NCBI RefSeq assembly: GCF_900103845.1
Contig: NZ_FNIJ01000006.1
Location: forward strand, 1 to 64,000
Length of the DNA: 64,000 nt
Reading direction: 5' to 3'
Source: Pseudomonas jinjuensis
Lineage (GTDB): Bacteria > Pseudomonadota > Gammaproteobacteria > Pseudomonadales > Pseudomonadaceae
The position numbers and the translations under genes are program-made. Below the pieces are notes generated by a model, which saw only the letters and a program-made list of their open reading frames with translations, was not told the DNA's origin and ran no database searches. Below, one piece after another: positions 18,911-28,992 of this stretch (position 1 is its first letter; each line of letters starts with the position of its first letter).

Positions 18911-19804
18911 CTATTGGTCCTTCGCGCCGACCTGGCCCGAGGCGGCCGCGGCACTGGTCATGCGCGGTGCGCCGGAGGGGTCCATCAGCGTGCCGAAGCG
19001 CATCAGGTTGTGGCTGTGGCACACCTGGTGCAGGGCGAAGGCGGTCTGCATGGCGTTGACGCGGCCCTGGGCATCCTGGGCGGCATTCAGCGCCTCCTTG
19101 GTCAGCTTCAGCGCGAACAGCGGCTTCTGTGCAATGTTCGATGCCAGCGCCAGGGTGAAGTCAGCCAGTTTCTCCGGCGCCACCACGTGGTTGACCATGC
19201 CCATGCGCCAGGCGTCCTGGGCGGTGAGCCAGCCGGAAGTGAAGAGAAATTCCTTGGCCTGGCGCAGGCCCAGCTCCCAAGGGTGGACGAAGTACTCCGC
19301 GCCGCAGATGCCCATGGCCACGGTGTTGTCCATGAACAGGGCGTCCTCGGCGGCGACTATCAGGTCGCACGGCCAGACCAGCATCAGGCCGCCGGCGATG
19401 CACTTGCCTTGTACCTGGGCGATGGTCGGTTTGGCGATGTTGCGCCAGCGCTCGGAGAAGCCGAGGTAGATTTCCTTTTCCCGGGTCATCTGCGCCTCGG
19501 TGCCAGAGGTGCAGCAGCCGAAACCGCACCAGGTGCCCACGGTCTGGTAATCGGCCATGGCTTCCATGGCGTTTTCCTCGGTTACGTCATGGCCGGCGGA
19601 GAAGTGCTCGCCTTTCGCCGCGAGGATAATCACCTTCACCTCGTCGTCGCCGTTGGCCAAGTCGAAGGCGCTGTTCAGTTCGTAGAGCAGGCGGGTGTCC
19701 TGGGCATTGCGCTTTCCCACCCGGTCGAGGCTGATGCGTGCGACGTGGGGCGCCGGCTTCTCGAAGGCAATGGTCTGGAAATCGGTAGCGGGAATCTGGC
19801 TCAT
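18911..19804 (-). CDS. enoyl-CoA hydratase/isomerase family protein
   Basis: This crotonase-superfamily protein has 297 residues. The motifs EHFSAGHDV and GKCIAGGLMLVW form the oxyanion hole. The usual glutamate pair is not evident, and the insert with adjacent cysteines (GFGCCTSG) around residue 100 is unusual. It is distant from its neighbour at 17872, so the two are not recent duplicates. It follows the ligase gene by 45 bases and closes the operon before a strong terminator. A hydratase, isomerase or dehydratase step in side-chain beta-oxidation is plausible. Confidence 0.85.
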   Translation of the reverse strand: MSQIPATDFQTIAFEKPAPHVARISLDRVGKRNAQDTRLLYELNSAFDLANGDDEVKVIILAAKGEHFSAGHDVTEENAMEAMADYQTVGTWCGFGCCTSGTEAQMTREKEIYLGFSERWRNIAKPTIAQVQGKCIAGGLMLVWPCDLIVAAEDALFMDNTVAMGICGAEYFVHPWELGLRQAKEFLFTSGWLTAQDAWRMGMVNHVVAPEKLADFTLALASNIAQKPLFALKLTKEALNAAQDAQGRVNAMQTAFALHQVCHSHNLMRFGTLMDPSGAPRMTSAAAASGQVGAKDQ

Positions 19805-19849
19805 GGTTTTCCTCGATCATTCTTGGTTGTCTTGTTCCAGGAGCGCGAC

Positions 19850-21418
19850 TCAGGCGATGCCGCGCTGCTGGTTTTCCCAGAACGGCTTGCGCAGTTCGGT
19901 CTTCAGCACCTTGCCCACGCCCGACAGCGGCAACGCATCGCGGAACTCCACGCTGCGCGGGCACTTGTAGCCGGCGATGCGTTCGCGGCAGTGGGCGACT
20001 ATCGCTTCGGCCGTGGTGCTGGCCTCTGGCTTGAGCACGATGACGGCATGCACCGTCTCGCCCCATTGCGCGCAGGGGATGCCGATCACCGCGCTCTGCG
20101 CCACCGCCGGGTGGCTGGCGATGGCGGTCTCGACCTCGGCGGAGTACACGTTCTCGCCACCGCTGACGATCATGTCCTTGAGCCGGTCGCAGACGTAGAC
20201 GAACCCGTCGTCATCCATGTAGCCGCCGTCGCCGGTGTGCATCCAGCCATTGCGCAGGGCTTCGGCGGTGGCCTCCGGCTTGTTCCAGTAGCCGAGCATG
20301 ACGTTGGGCCCGCGCACCACGATCTCGCCGACGGTGCCACGGGGCACTTCGCGGTCGTTGCCATCGAAGATGCGCACCTCGACGCAGGCCCCCGGCCGTC
20401 CGGCCGAGTACATCTTGCCGCTCTGCTGGTGCTCGGCACTGTGGTATTCGGCGCTGAGCGTCGTGGCGAGCGGCGCCAGCTCGGTCATGCCGTAGCCCTG
20501 GAAGAAGCCGGCCGCGGGGAAGGCCTGGCGGGCGCGGTCTAGCAAGGTGGCGGTGATCGGCGAGGCGCCGTAGCAGATGGTGGACAGCGAGCCGAGGTCG
20601 AGGACGGTCGCCTCCGGGTGGCTGTCCCGCCAGTCCAGCAGCATCTGGATCATGGTCGGCGCCAGGAGGGTCTGGGTGACGCGCTCCCGGGCGATTGTCT
20701 CCAGCACCACCTGCGGTACAAAGGACGGCAGCACGACGTGCGAGCCGCCAGTGATGAACAGGCCGTTCATGGCCCAGTAGTCGGCCAAGTGGAACATCGG
20801 CATCGCGTGCAGGAACACCTCGTCGCCGCCGAAGACGCCATTGGCCACGCCAGCCATCGCCGAGAAGCCGATATTGCTGTGAGTGAGCATCACGCCCTTG
20901 GGAAAGCCGGTGGTGCCACCGGTGTAGAAGATGCCCAGCAGCGAGTCGCCGCCACGGCGCGCGTCCTCCACCGGCACGGCCGCCTCGATCAGTGCCTCGT
21001 AGGAGAGCATGCCGGGCGGCGTATCCCCGTCGCCGGCATGGATCAGCGTGCGGACGGTTTTCGCCTGCGCCACCACCCGAGCACCGAGCTCGATGAAGGC
21101 GTCATCGACGATCAGCACGGAGGTGCCGGAGTCGTCCAGGGAATAGACGATCTCCGCCTCGCTCCAGCGGATGTTCACCGGGTTGAGCACGGCTTCGGCC
21201 CAGGGCACCGCCAGGTAGTACTCGATGTAACGCTGCGAATTGAGCGAGAGCATCGCCACGCGGTCGCCGCTGGCAACGCCCAGCCGCTTCAGCGCACCGG
21301 CGAGGCGGGCGACGCGATCGCCGAGCTGGCCGAAGCTGAGGCTGCGGCCCTGGTCGAAAATGGCCCGGGCGCTGGGACGCTGCTGCAGGTGCCGGTGCAG
21401 CCCTTGGGTGATGTACAT
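19850..21418 (-). CDS. AMP-dependent acyl-CoA synthetase (unit 2)
   Basis: This 522-residue ANL-superfamily ligase activates a carboxylic acid with ATP and CoA. The P-loop is YTGGTTGFPKG, the A5-type motif is QGYGMTE, TGDGGYMD carries the ribose-binding Asp, and the catalytic Lys lies in GVGKVLKT near the C-terminus. ATG 21418 has GGAG six bases before it; the open frame upstream to 21703 is overlap with the ACAD gene. It is clearly paralogous to the ligase at 23607 along its whole length, so the two belong to a tandem duplication. The substrate is unknown. Confidence 0.92.
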   Translation of the reverse strand: MYITQGLHRHLQQRPSARAIFDQGRSLSFGQLGDRVARLAGALKRLGVASGDRVAMLSLNSQRYIEYYLAVPWAEAVLNPVNIRWSEAEIVYSLDDSGTSVLIVDDAFIELGARVVAQAKTVRTLIHAGDGDTPPGMLSYEALIEAAVPVEDARRGGDSLLGIFYTGGTTGFPKGVMLTHSNIGFSAMAGVANGVFGGDEVFLHAMPMFHLADYWAMNGLFITGGSHVVLPSFVPQVVLETIARERVTQTLLAPTMIQMLLDWRDSHPEATVLDLGSLSTICYGASPITATLLDRARQAFPAAGFFQGYGMTELAPLATTLSAEYHSAEHQQSGKMYSAGRPGACVEVRIFDGNDREVPRGTVGEIVVRGPNVMLGYWNKPEATAEALRNGWMHTGDGGYMDDDGFVYVCDRLKDMIVSGGENVYSAEVETAIASHPAVAQSAVIGIPCAQWGETVHAVIVLKPEASTTAEAIVAHCRERIAGYKCPRSVEFRDALPLSGVGKVLKTELRKPFWENQQRGIA

Positions 21419-21462
21419 GCAAAGCTCCGTTCGTGTTGTCGGGCCGTTGGCGGCCAGCGGTT

Positions 21463-22611
21463 TCAGAGGGAACGGCCGACCAGCTCGCGCTGGATTTCGT
21501 TGGAACCGCCATAGATGCGCTGCACGCGGGCATCGGCCCACATGCGGGCGATGGGGTATTCGTTCATGTAGCCGTAGCCACCGAAGAACTGCAGACAGCG
21601 GTCGAGCACTTCGCCCTGGCGCTCGGTCAGCCAGAACTTGCACATCGAGGCCAGGGTCGAGTCCAACTCGCCCTCGACCCAGCGCTGGATCATGTGGTCG
21701 CACAGGGTCCGCGAGGCGAGCACGGTGGCCTTCACCTCGGCCAGCACGAAGCGGGTGTTCTGGAAGTCCAGCACCGGCTGACCGAACACCTTGCGTTCCC
21801 GGGTGTACTCCAGGGTCAGTTCCAGCGCACGCTCCATGACGGCCATCGCGACGATGGCGATCTGCGCGCGCTCATAGGGCAGTTGCTTCATCATCGAATA
21901 GAAGCCCTGCCCTTCTACGCGACCGAGCAGGCAATCCGCCGGCACCTCGACGTTGTCGAAGTACATTTCCGAGGTGTCCGCCGTCACCTGGCCGACCTTG
22001 TCCAGGCACTTGCCGCGCTGGAAGCCGGGCGTCGCAGTGTCGACGATGAACAGCGAGATGCCCCTGGAGCCCTTGGCCTCCAGGTCGGTCTTGGCGACCA
22101 CCACCACCATGTCGCTGATCTGGCCATTGGAGATGAAGGTCTTGGCGCCGTTGATGACGTACTTGTCACCGCGCCTTTCCGCCCGGGTGCGTATCGCCTG
22201 CAGGTCGGACCCGGTACCCGGCTCGGTCATGGCCAAGGAGCAGATCACCTCGCCGGAAGCGATCCTCGGCAACCACTGGCGCTTCTGCTCCTCCGTGCCG
22301 TCGTTCAACAAGTAGTGGCCGACGATGTGGTTCATCATCAAGGTCGCGCCACCGACGGTTCCATGGAACAGCTCATGGTTGGCCACGGCCACATGGGCCG
22401 CGGTACCGCCGCAGCCACCGTATTCGATGGGGATGTCCGGCAGGATCATGCCCATCTCGCCCATCGCCAGCCAGGCTTCGCGGCTGACACGGTGCTGCTG
22501 GCGCCACTGTTCTTCCTGCGGTGCCAGGGTCTGGGTCACGAAGCGCCGCACGCTGTCGGCGAACTGCTCGAGTTCTTCGGTCATCCAGGGGGAGCGGTAG
22601 TTGTCCAGCAT
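21463..22611 (-). CDS. acyl-CoA dehydrogenase (unit 2)
   Basis: This FAD enzyme has 382 residues and a standard ACAD layout: SLAMTEPGTGSDLQ for FAD, GAKTFISNG, and QFFGGYGYMNEYP at the C-terminus. Gly replaces Glu in the IYEG position, here IYGGSNEI. A Glu in the helix LPYERAQIA matches the catalytic base of isovaleryl-CoA and long-chain dehydrogenases, which points to branched or bulky substrates. It is paralogous to the ACAD at 25967. GAGGATC precedes the ATG, and 18 bases separate it from the upstream SDR. Confidence 0.92.
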   Translation of the reverse strand: MLDNYRSPWMTEELEQFADSVRRFVTQTLAPQEEQWRQQHRVSREAWLAMGEMGMILPDIPIEYGGCGGTAAHVAVANHELFHGTVGGATLMMNHIVGHYLLNDGTEEQKRQWLPRIASGEVICSLAMTEPGTGSDLQAIRTRAERRGDKYVINGAKTFISNGQISDMVVVVAKTDLEAKGSRGISLFIVDTATPGFQRGKCLDKVGQVTADTSEMYFDNVEVPADCLLGRVEGQGFYSMMKQLPYERAQIAIVAMAVMERALELTLEYTRERKVFGQPVLDFQNTRFVLAEVKATVLASRTLCDHMIQRWVEGELDSTLASMCKFWLTERQGEVLDRCLQFFGGYGYMNEYPIARMWADARVQRIYGGSNEIQRELVGRSL

Positions 22612-22629
22612 GGTGATTGATCCTCAGGG

Positions 22630-23460
22630 TCAGATGTTGCCGTAGCCGCCGCCGCAGACTATCGTCTGCCCGGAGACATAGTCGGATTCGGGAGTGCACA
22701 GCAGGTACACCGCGCCCGCGGCCTCTTCGGGGGTGCCGCTGCGGCCCAGCGGGATGGAATGCTTGAGTACATCGAGCCCGCCCTCCCGCAGGCCGGTCGG
22801 CAGCTCGCGGCCGTCGACCACCACAGTGCCGAGCTGGGCGCCGGGCTCGACGCGGGTCAGGCGGGTGTCGATGAAACCGAAGGCCACGGCGTTGACGTTG
22901 ACCTTCAGGCGGCCCCACTCCTTGGCCAGGGTCCGGGTCATGCCGAGCAGGCCGGCCTTGGCGGAGGAATAGGCCACCTGGCCAGCTTCGCCACCGGCGA
23001 GGATGGACGAGACATTGACCACCTTGCGCAGCACCTCGCGGCCTTCGGCGGCCTCCTGCTTCGCCGCGGCGCTGATGATCGGCTGGGCCGCACGCAGGAT
23101 GCGGAACGGCGCGCTCATGTGGCAGTCGACCATCGCGTACCACTGCTCGTCAGTGACCTTCTGGATCACCCCGCCCCAGCCGTAGCCGGCATTGTTGACG
23201 ATGATGTCGATGCCGCCGAAATGCTCGACCGCGGTGTTCACGAAGCGCTCGGCAAAATCCTCAGCGGTGACGCTGCCGTTGCAGGCCACGGCCTCGCCGC
23301 CGGCGGCACGGATTTCCGCCAGCACGGCTTCGGCCGGCGCTGTGTCCAGGTCGTTGAGCACCACGCGGGCGCCCTCGGCGGCCAGTTTCAGGGCCACACA
23401 GCGGCCGATGCCGCGACCGGCCCCGGTGACCAGGGCAGTCTTGCCTTGCAGTGTTTGCAT
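22630..23460 (-). CDS. SDR family oxidoreductase (unit 2)
   Basis: This 276-residue short-chain dehydrogenase has TGAGRGIGR for cofactor, the NNAG motif, Ser in NVSSIL and the YSSAKAG Tyr/Lys pair. The C-terminus SDYVSGQTIVCGGG is shared with its paralogue at 27201 and with the remnant at 13.5 kb. The Asp of LNDLDT suggests NAD use. AGGAG lies seven bases before the ATG. As a member of the SDR-ACAD-ligase unit it probably oxidises a 3-hydroxyacyl-CoA or another hydroxyl on the same substrate. Confidence 0.9.
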   Translation of the reverse strand: MQTLQGKTALVTGAGRGIGRCVALKLAAEGARVVLNDLDTAPAEAVLAEIRAAGGEAVACNGSVTAEDFAERFVNTAVEHFGGIDIIVNNAGYGWGGVIQKVTDEQWYAMVDCHMSAPFRILRAAQPIISAAAKQEAAEGREVLRKVVNVSSILAGGEAGQVAYSSAKAGLLGMTRTLAKEWGRLKVNVNAVAFGFIDTRLTRVEPGAQLGTVVVDGRELPTGLREGGLDVLKHSIPLGRSGTPEEAAGAVYLLCTPESDYVSGQTIVCGGGYGNI

Positions 23461-23606
23461 CTCGGTACTCCTGCAAGTCGGGGATGGAAGAGCTCTTGAT
23501 CCAACTGTTCAGGCAGTTCTCGGGCGCCGCGCCTCGTTTGCGAGGCACGGGAAAGCTCTTCGGAATGATTGGAGGTCCGGCCGCGTCGATTGCGGCCAGC
23601 TCGGCT

Positions 23607-25175
23607 TCAGGCGATGCCGCGCGCGTGGCCCTCCCAGAAGGGTTTGCGCAGTTCGGTCTTCAGCACCTTGCCCACGCCGGACAGCGGCAGGCTGTCGCGG
23701 AACTCGACGCTGCGCGGCAACTTATAGCCGGCGATGCGCTCGCGGCAGTGCGCGACGATGTCCTCGACGCTGGCCTTGGCGCCCGGCTTGAGCACGATCA
23801 CCGCATGCACCGTCTCGCCCCACTTGGCGCAGGGGATGCCGATCACCGCGCACTGCGCCACGGCCGGGTGGCTGGCGATGGCGCCTTCGACCTCGGCGGA
23901 ATAGATGTTCTCGCCGCCGCTGACGATCATGTCCTTCAGGCGGTCGCGGACGTAGAGGAAACCATCCTCGTCCATGTAGCCGCCGTCGCCGGTATGCATC
24001 CAGCCGCCGCGCAGGGCTTCGGCGGTGGCTTCCGGCTTGTTCCAGTAGCCGAGCATGACGTTCGGTCCGCGCGCCACGATTTCGCCGGTGGTGCCGCGCG
24101 GTACTTCGCGGTCCTCGCTGTCGACGATGCGCACCTCGACACAGCTCACCGGCCGCCCGGCGGAGTACATCTTGCCGCTGGCCTGGTGTTCGGCGCAGTG
24201 GTATTGCGCGCCGAGCACGGTTATCGCCGGGGCCATTTCGGTCATGCCATAACCCTGGACCAGCCCGGCCGAGGGCATGGTCCCGCGCACTCGCTCGAGC
24301 AGCGCCGGAGAAATGGGCGATGCCCCGTAGAAAATGGTGCGCAACGAGCCCAGGTCGAGTCCCGCTGCGACCGGGTCCGATTCACGGCAGTCCAGCAGCA
24401 TCTGGATCATGGTCGGTGCCAGCAGCGTATCGGTAGCTTTGTCCCGGCTGATCAGCTCCAGCGCCTCCCGGGGCCGGAAGGCCGGCAGCACCAGGTGCGT
24501 GCCGCCGCTGATGAACAGGCCGTTCATCGCCGACAGGTCAGCCAGGTGGAACATCGGCATGGCGTGCAGGTAGACGCTGTCCTCGCGGAAGGCCAGACCG
24601 TCGCGCAGGGCCATGGAGGAGAAGGCGAGGTTGTTGTGGCTGAGCATCACGCCCTTTGGGAAACCGGTGGTGCCACCGGTGTAGAAGATCCCCAGCAGCG
24701 CGTCGCCGCCCCGGCGCACATCCTCCACCGGCGGGTTTTCGGCGATCAGCGCTTCGTAGGAGAGCATGCCCTGCGGCGCCTCGCCGTCGCCGGCATGGAT
24801 CAGCGTGCAGATGGTCTTAGACTTCTCGGCGACCTTGAGCGCCAGCTCCTTGAAGCTGTCGTCGACGATCAGCACGGTGGTTTCCGAGTCGTCCAGGGAA
24901 TAGACAATCTCCTCCAGGCTCCAGCGGATGTTCACCGGATTGAGTACCGCGTCGGCCCAGGGCACCGCCAGGTAGTATTCGATGTAGCGCTGGGAGTTGA
25001 TCGACAGCATGGCGACGCGGTCGCCGCTGACCACGCCGACGCGCTTCAAGCCGCCCGCCAGGCGGGCGACGCGGTCGCCGAGCTGGGCGAAGCTGACGCT
25101 CTGACCCAGGCTACGGATGGCGATTGCATGCGGGCGCTGTTGCATGTGGCGGTGCAGCGCTTGAGTAATGTTCAT
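23607..25175 (-). CDS. AMP-dependent acyl-CoA synthetase (unit 1)
   Basis: This 522-residue ANL ligase has the P-loop YTGGTTGFPKG, QGYGMTE, TGDGGYMD and the C-terminal GVGKVLKT lysine. It parallels the 19850 ligase from end to end. ATG 25175 is chosen because GGAGG lies six bases upstream; a TTG immediately before it is less likely. It is followed 146 bases later by the unit-2 SDR. The two ligases diverge in the substrate-pocket half, for example around residues 190-230, so they may activate different acids or stereoisomers. Confidence 0.92.
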   Translation of the reverse strand: MNITQALHRHMQQRPHAIAIRSLGQSVSFAQLGDRVARLAGGLKRVGVVSGDRVAMLSINSQRYIEYYLAVPWADAVLNPVNIRWSLEEIVYSLDDSETTVLIVDDSFKELALKVAEKSKTICTLIHAGDGEAPQGMLSYEALIAENPPVEDVRRGGDALLGIFYTGGTTGFPKGVMLSHNNLAFSSMALRDGLAFREDSVYLHAMPMFHLADLSAMNGLFISGGTHLVLPAFRPREALELISRDKATDTLLAPTMIQMLLDCRESDPVAAGLDLGSLRTIFYGASPISPALLERVRGTMPSAGLVQGYGMTEMAPAITVLGAQYHCAEHQASGKMYSAGRPVSCVEVRIVDSEDREVPRGTTGEIVARGPNVMLGYWNKPEATAEALRGGWMHTGDGGYMDEDGFLYVRDRLKDMIVSGGENIYSAEVEGAIASHPAVAQCAVIGIPCAKWGETVHAVIVLKPGAKASVEDIVAHCRERIAGYKLPRSVEFRDSLPLSGVGKVLKTELRKPFWEGHARGIA

Positions 25176-25257
25176 CAAATACCTCCGATCTTATTTTTGT
25201 AGGAGTTCGCCAGGCTGTGTTCGCGGCGCCCTCAGGGCCTTCCGGCGTCCTTGCGCA

Positions 25258-25860
25258 TCATTCGGTTTCAGCGGTGCCGGCCATCGCTTGCCGTCGCCAG
25301 TTGCTCCATTGCTCCTGCAGTCGCCGGGCCGGCTCGCCATCGGCACGGTAGGCGTGGCAGGCGCCGATGACGAAGGGCCTGGGCGGCTCGTAGCCCGGTT
25401 CCGCAACAGCCCGTTGCCGCATCGCTTCAACCTGCAGGGGCATGCTGCTCTGGTACAGGGTGGTGGCCATGGGGCCGAGCAGTTCGGTCAGGTGGGTGCA
25501 GCCCTGAATGCCGCCCATGCGCTCCTTGACCCGCCGAGTGAAGCCGGGGCCGATTCGCAGGCCCTCCAGGGCCGCGTAGGCGGAGGCGATGCCCGGACAT
25601 TCGGGCGTCGGTGCCGCTTCGGTCACGGCGCTGACCTTGCGGATCACGAACTCTTCATCAACGACCATGACCACGCGCATCTGGTGCAAGGGCTCGCCAG
25701 CCCGTACGGTGCGGTACACGTCGACCATGTCGCTCGGTTTGGTGTCGAGCAGCCGGCCTTCGACCTCGATCAGGCCATCGTCGCGCAGGTAGCCGGTGCA
25801 GGTAACCTGGCGGGTATGCAGCAGGCGCCGGCCGGGCTGGTGAGTGGGTTGGTCCGTCAT
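25258..25860 (-). CDS. DUF2889 domain-containing protein
   Basis: This 200-residue soluble protein matches DUF2889 over its length: GRRLLHTRQVTCTGYLRDDG at the start, GRLLDTKPSDM, and the conserved GCTHLTELLGPMATT in the second half. The family is repeatedly seen next to acyl-CoA and hydrocarbon catabolic genes, but I know of no defined biochemical activity. ATG 25860 matches the family start; the frame upstream is non-homologous. It sits between the unit-1 ACAD and ligase and is absent from unit 2. Confidence 0.88.
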   Translation of the reverse strand: MTDQPTHQPGRRLLHTRQVTCTGYLRDDGLIEVEGRLLDTKPSDMVDVYRTVRAGEPLHQMRVVMVVDEEFVIRKVSAVTEAAPTPECPGIASAYAALEGLRIGPGFTRRVKERMGGIQGCTHLTELLGPMATTLYQSSMPLQVEAMRQRAVAEPGYEPPRPFVIGACHAYRADGEPARRLQEQWSNWRRQAMAGTAETE

Positions 25861-25966
25861 CAGGGCAGTCTCGGGAAGCTGTTCAGCCAGTTTATGCCTC
25901 GTGCGGCGCGCCTTTCGGTACGCCGACACAGGGCGCCAACAACGGCGCTACGCACGTCGCACCCGC

Positions 25967-27112
<1,146 letters not shown>

Positions 27113-27149
27113 GGCGAAAACCTCGAATTCTTCTTGATCCTTGTGCGCC

Positions 27150-27179
27150 CGCCCTCTCCCGCTGATGAGAGAGAGGGCG
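27150..27179. repeat. REP-like intercistronic hairpin
   Basis: CGCCCTCTC (27150-27158) pairs with GAGAGGGCG (27171-27179) around a 12-base loop. It lies between the SDR and ACAD genes of unit 1. Such hairpins commonly stabilise upstream mRNA in Pseudomonas operons. Confidence 0.55.
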
Positions 27180-27200
27180 AACGGGAAGCAGCGCGGGGCC

Positions 27201-28031
27201 TCAGATGTTGCCCATGCCGCCGCCGCAGACGAGGGTCTGGCCGGACACGTAGTCGGACTCCGGCAGGCAGAACATCACCACTGAGCCGGCGGCTTCGGCC
27301 GGAGTGCCCGGACGGCCCAGGGGGATCACGTGCTTGGCGCTGTCGACCACGGCCTGCTGGACGCCGACCTTGATCTGGCGACCCTCAATGTTGACGGTCT
27401 TGCTGTCCTCTCCGGCCAGCGCCTGGGTCAGGCGGGTCTCGATGAAACCGAAGGCAACGGCATTGACGTTCACCTTCATGCGGCCCCACTCCTTGGCCAG
27501 GGTCTTGGTCATGCCCAGGATACCGGCCTTGCCGGCGGAGTAGTTGGCCTGGCCGGGGTTGCCGCCAGCGGCAACGGAGGAAATGTTGACCACCTTGCGG
27601 AACACTTCGCGGCCTTCGGCGGCTTCGGCCTTGGCAGCGGCGCTGATGACTGGCTGGGCGGCACGCAGGATGCGGAAAGGTGCGGTCAGGTGGCAGTCGA
27701 TGATGGCGTACCACTGCTCGTCGGTCATTTTCTGGATCACGTTGTCCCAGGTGTAGCCGGCGTTGTTGATGATGATGTCGATGGCGCCATAGTTCTCGAC
27801 CGCGGTCTTGACGAAGCGATCGGCGAAATCGACGGCGGTGACGCTGCCGACGCAAGCCACGGCGTCACCACCGGCGGCACGGATCTCAGCGACTACTTCT
27901 TCGGCCGGAGTCGCATCCAGGTCATTCACCACCACCTTCGCGCCATAGGCGGCCAGTTGCAGCGCGACTTCACGGCCAATGCCACGGCCGGAGCCGGTAA
28001 CCAGGGCGACTTTGCCTTCGAGCTTTTTCAT
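27201..28031 (-). CDS. SDR family oxidoreductase (unit 1)
   Basis: This 276-residue short-chain dehydrogenase is the same length as, and closely similar to, the 22630 protein. It has TGSGRGIGRE, NNAG, NISSVA and YSAGKAG, with the C-terminal SDYVSGQTLVCGGG. The Asp in VNDLDA indicates NAD preference. AAGGTAAAG lies before the ATG. It follows the MaoC gene by 38 bases, so the sequence MaoC-SDR-ACAD reads as consecutive hydration and oxidation steps of a beta-oxidation-like route. Confidence 0.9.
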   Translation of the reverse strand: MKKLEGKVALVTGSGRGIGREVALQLAAYGAKVVVNDLDATPAEEVVAEIRAAGGDAVACVGSVTAVDFADRFVKTAVENYGAIDIIINNAGYTWDNVIQKMTDEQWYAIIDCHLTAPFRILRAAQPVISAAAKAEAAEGREVFRKVVNISSVAAGGNPGQANYSAGKAGILGMTKTLAKEWGRMKVNVNAVAFGFIETRLTQALAGEDSKTVNIEGRQIKVGVQQAVVDSAKHVIPLGRPGTPAEAAGSVVMFCLPESDYVSGQTLVCGGGMGNI

Positions 28032-28069
28032 CTTGCTTTACCTTCGATTCTTGTTGGTTGTGTCAGGGA

Positions 28070-28489
28070 TCAGGCCAGAGCGACCACGGCTTCGCCGAGC
28101 AGCTTCTCTTCGCCGTGCTGGTTGCCGCAGCGGATGGCCAGGCGCACGCGCTTCTCGCCGCTTTCCTCGAACTTCTCGACGACCTTGCCGGTGCAGGTGG
28201 GGATGTGGCCGAGCTGGGTGATGCCGGTGAAACGCATCGCCAGGCTGCGCACCTGCCGCTGGGGCACCCACTGGGTCACCAGGCGGCCCAGGTAGGCGGC
28301 GGAGAGCATGCCGTGGGCGAACACATCGGGCATGCGCGCCTTGCGGGCGAAGTCGAGGTCGATGTGGATCGGGTTGTGGTCGCCGGAGGCGCCGCAGTAG
28401 AGGGCCAGGGTGGTGCGGTCGACCGGCTGCAGTTTCAGCAGCGGGATTTCATCGCCAACCTGGATATCGCTGTATTGCACGGTAGTCAT
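28070..28489 (-). CDS. MaoC-like dehydratase
   Basis: This 139-residue hot-dog-fold hydratase domain has the (R)-hydratase core, with Asp and His in SGDHNPIHID and the downstream AHGMLSAA. These match the catalytic Asp-His of MaoC/PhaJ enoyl-CoA hydratases. GAGGAG precedes ATG 28489 by seven bases. It lies 10 bases downstream of a FAS1-like MaoC partner. Two-gene MaoC pairs of this type form heteromeric enoyl-CoA hydratases in steroid side-chain degradation (the ChsH1/ChsH2 type), which fits the context. Confidence 0.88.
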   Translation of the reverse strand: MTTVQYSDIQVGDEIPLLKLQPVDRTTLALYCGASGDHNPIHIDLDFARKARMPDVFAHGMLSAAYLGRLVTQWVPQRQVRSLAMRFTGITQLGHIPTCTGKVVEKFEESGEKRVRLAIRCGNQHGEEKLLGEAVVALA

Positions 28490-28499
28490 CGAAGGCTCC

Positions 28500-28937
28500 T
28501 CAACGCTGGACCAGAGAGCAACGCAGGTCGGCGATGTGCTCGCCATCCTGGTTGGTCACGCGGGTGTCCTGCACCACGAACTGCAGGGCGCCGCCCTTCT
28601 TCTCGTAGACGTCGGCCACGCGGGTATCGAAGGTCAGCACATCCCCGGCGACAGCGGGCTTGTGGTAGCTGAACTCCTGCTCGGCATGCAGGATGCGGCC
28701 GAGGTCCCACTGCAGCAGGGCGAGGAACTCACCGAGGTCCCGCCCCTCGCCTTGCAGGCAGAAGAGGAAGGTCGGAGGAACGGGCAGGGACTTGTAGCCG
28801 GCGGCCTTGGCGGCGGCTTCGTCGCTGTACACCGGGTTGGTTTCGCCAATGGCCTTGGCGAAGAAACGCAGGCGGCCCTTCTCCACTTCGGCGGTGGTCA
28901 CGCCGAGCGAGCGGCCGATCAGACTCTTGTCTGCCAT
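28500..28937 (-). CDS. MaoC N-terminal (FAS1-like) dehydratase domain protein
   Basis: This 145-residue hot-dog-fold protein is of the MaoC_dehydrat_N type, with the typical ETNPVYSDEAAAKAAGY and PPTFLF motifs. It lacks the Asp-His catalytic pair seen in the next gene, so it is probably the structural or substrate-binding partner in a heteromeric hydratase. ATG 28937 is used because AAGGAG lies upstream and the protein then begins like its family; the frame is open to 28967. It is co-transcribed between the thiolase and the catalytic MaoC gene. Confidence 0.87.
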   Translation of the reverse strand: MADKSLIGRSLGVTTAEVEKGRLRFFAKAIGETNPVYSDEAAAKAAGYKSLPVPPTFLFCLQGEGRDLGEFLALLQWDLGRILHAEQEFSYHKPAVAGDVLTFDTRVADVYEKKGGALQFVVQDTRVTNQDGEHIADLRCSLVQR

Positions 28938-28992
28938 CTCGGAATTCTCCTTGCAGGAAAGCGGCACGCCCTTGACGGGCGCGCCATGGAAA

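Noticed and set aside
18677..20542. 621-codon plus-strand open frame opposite crotonase and ligase genes
   Set aside because: It is an antisense shadow; the minus strand carries recognised enzymes with full motifs.
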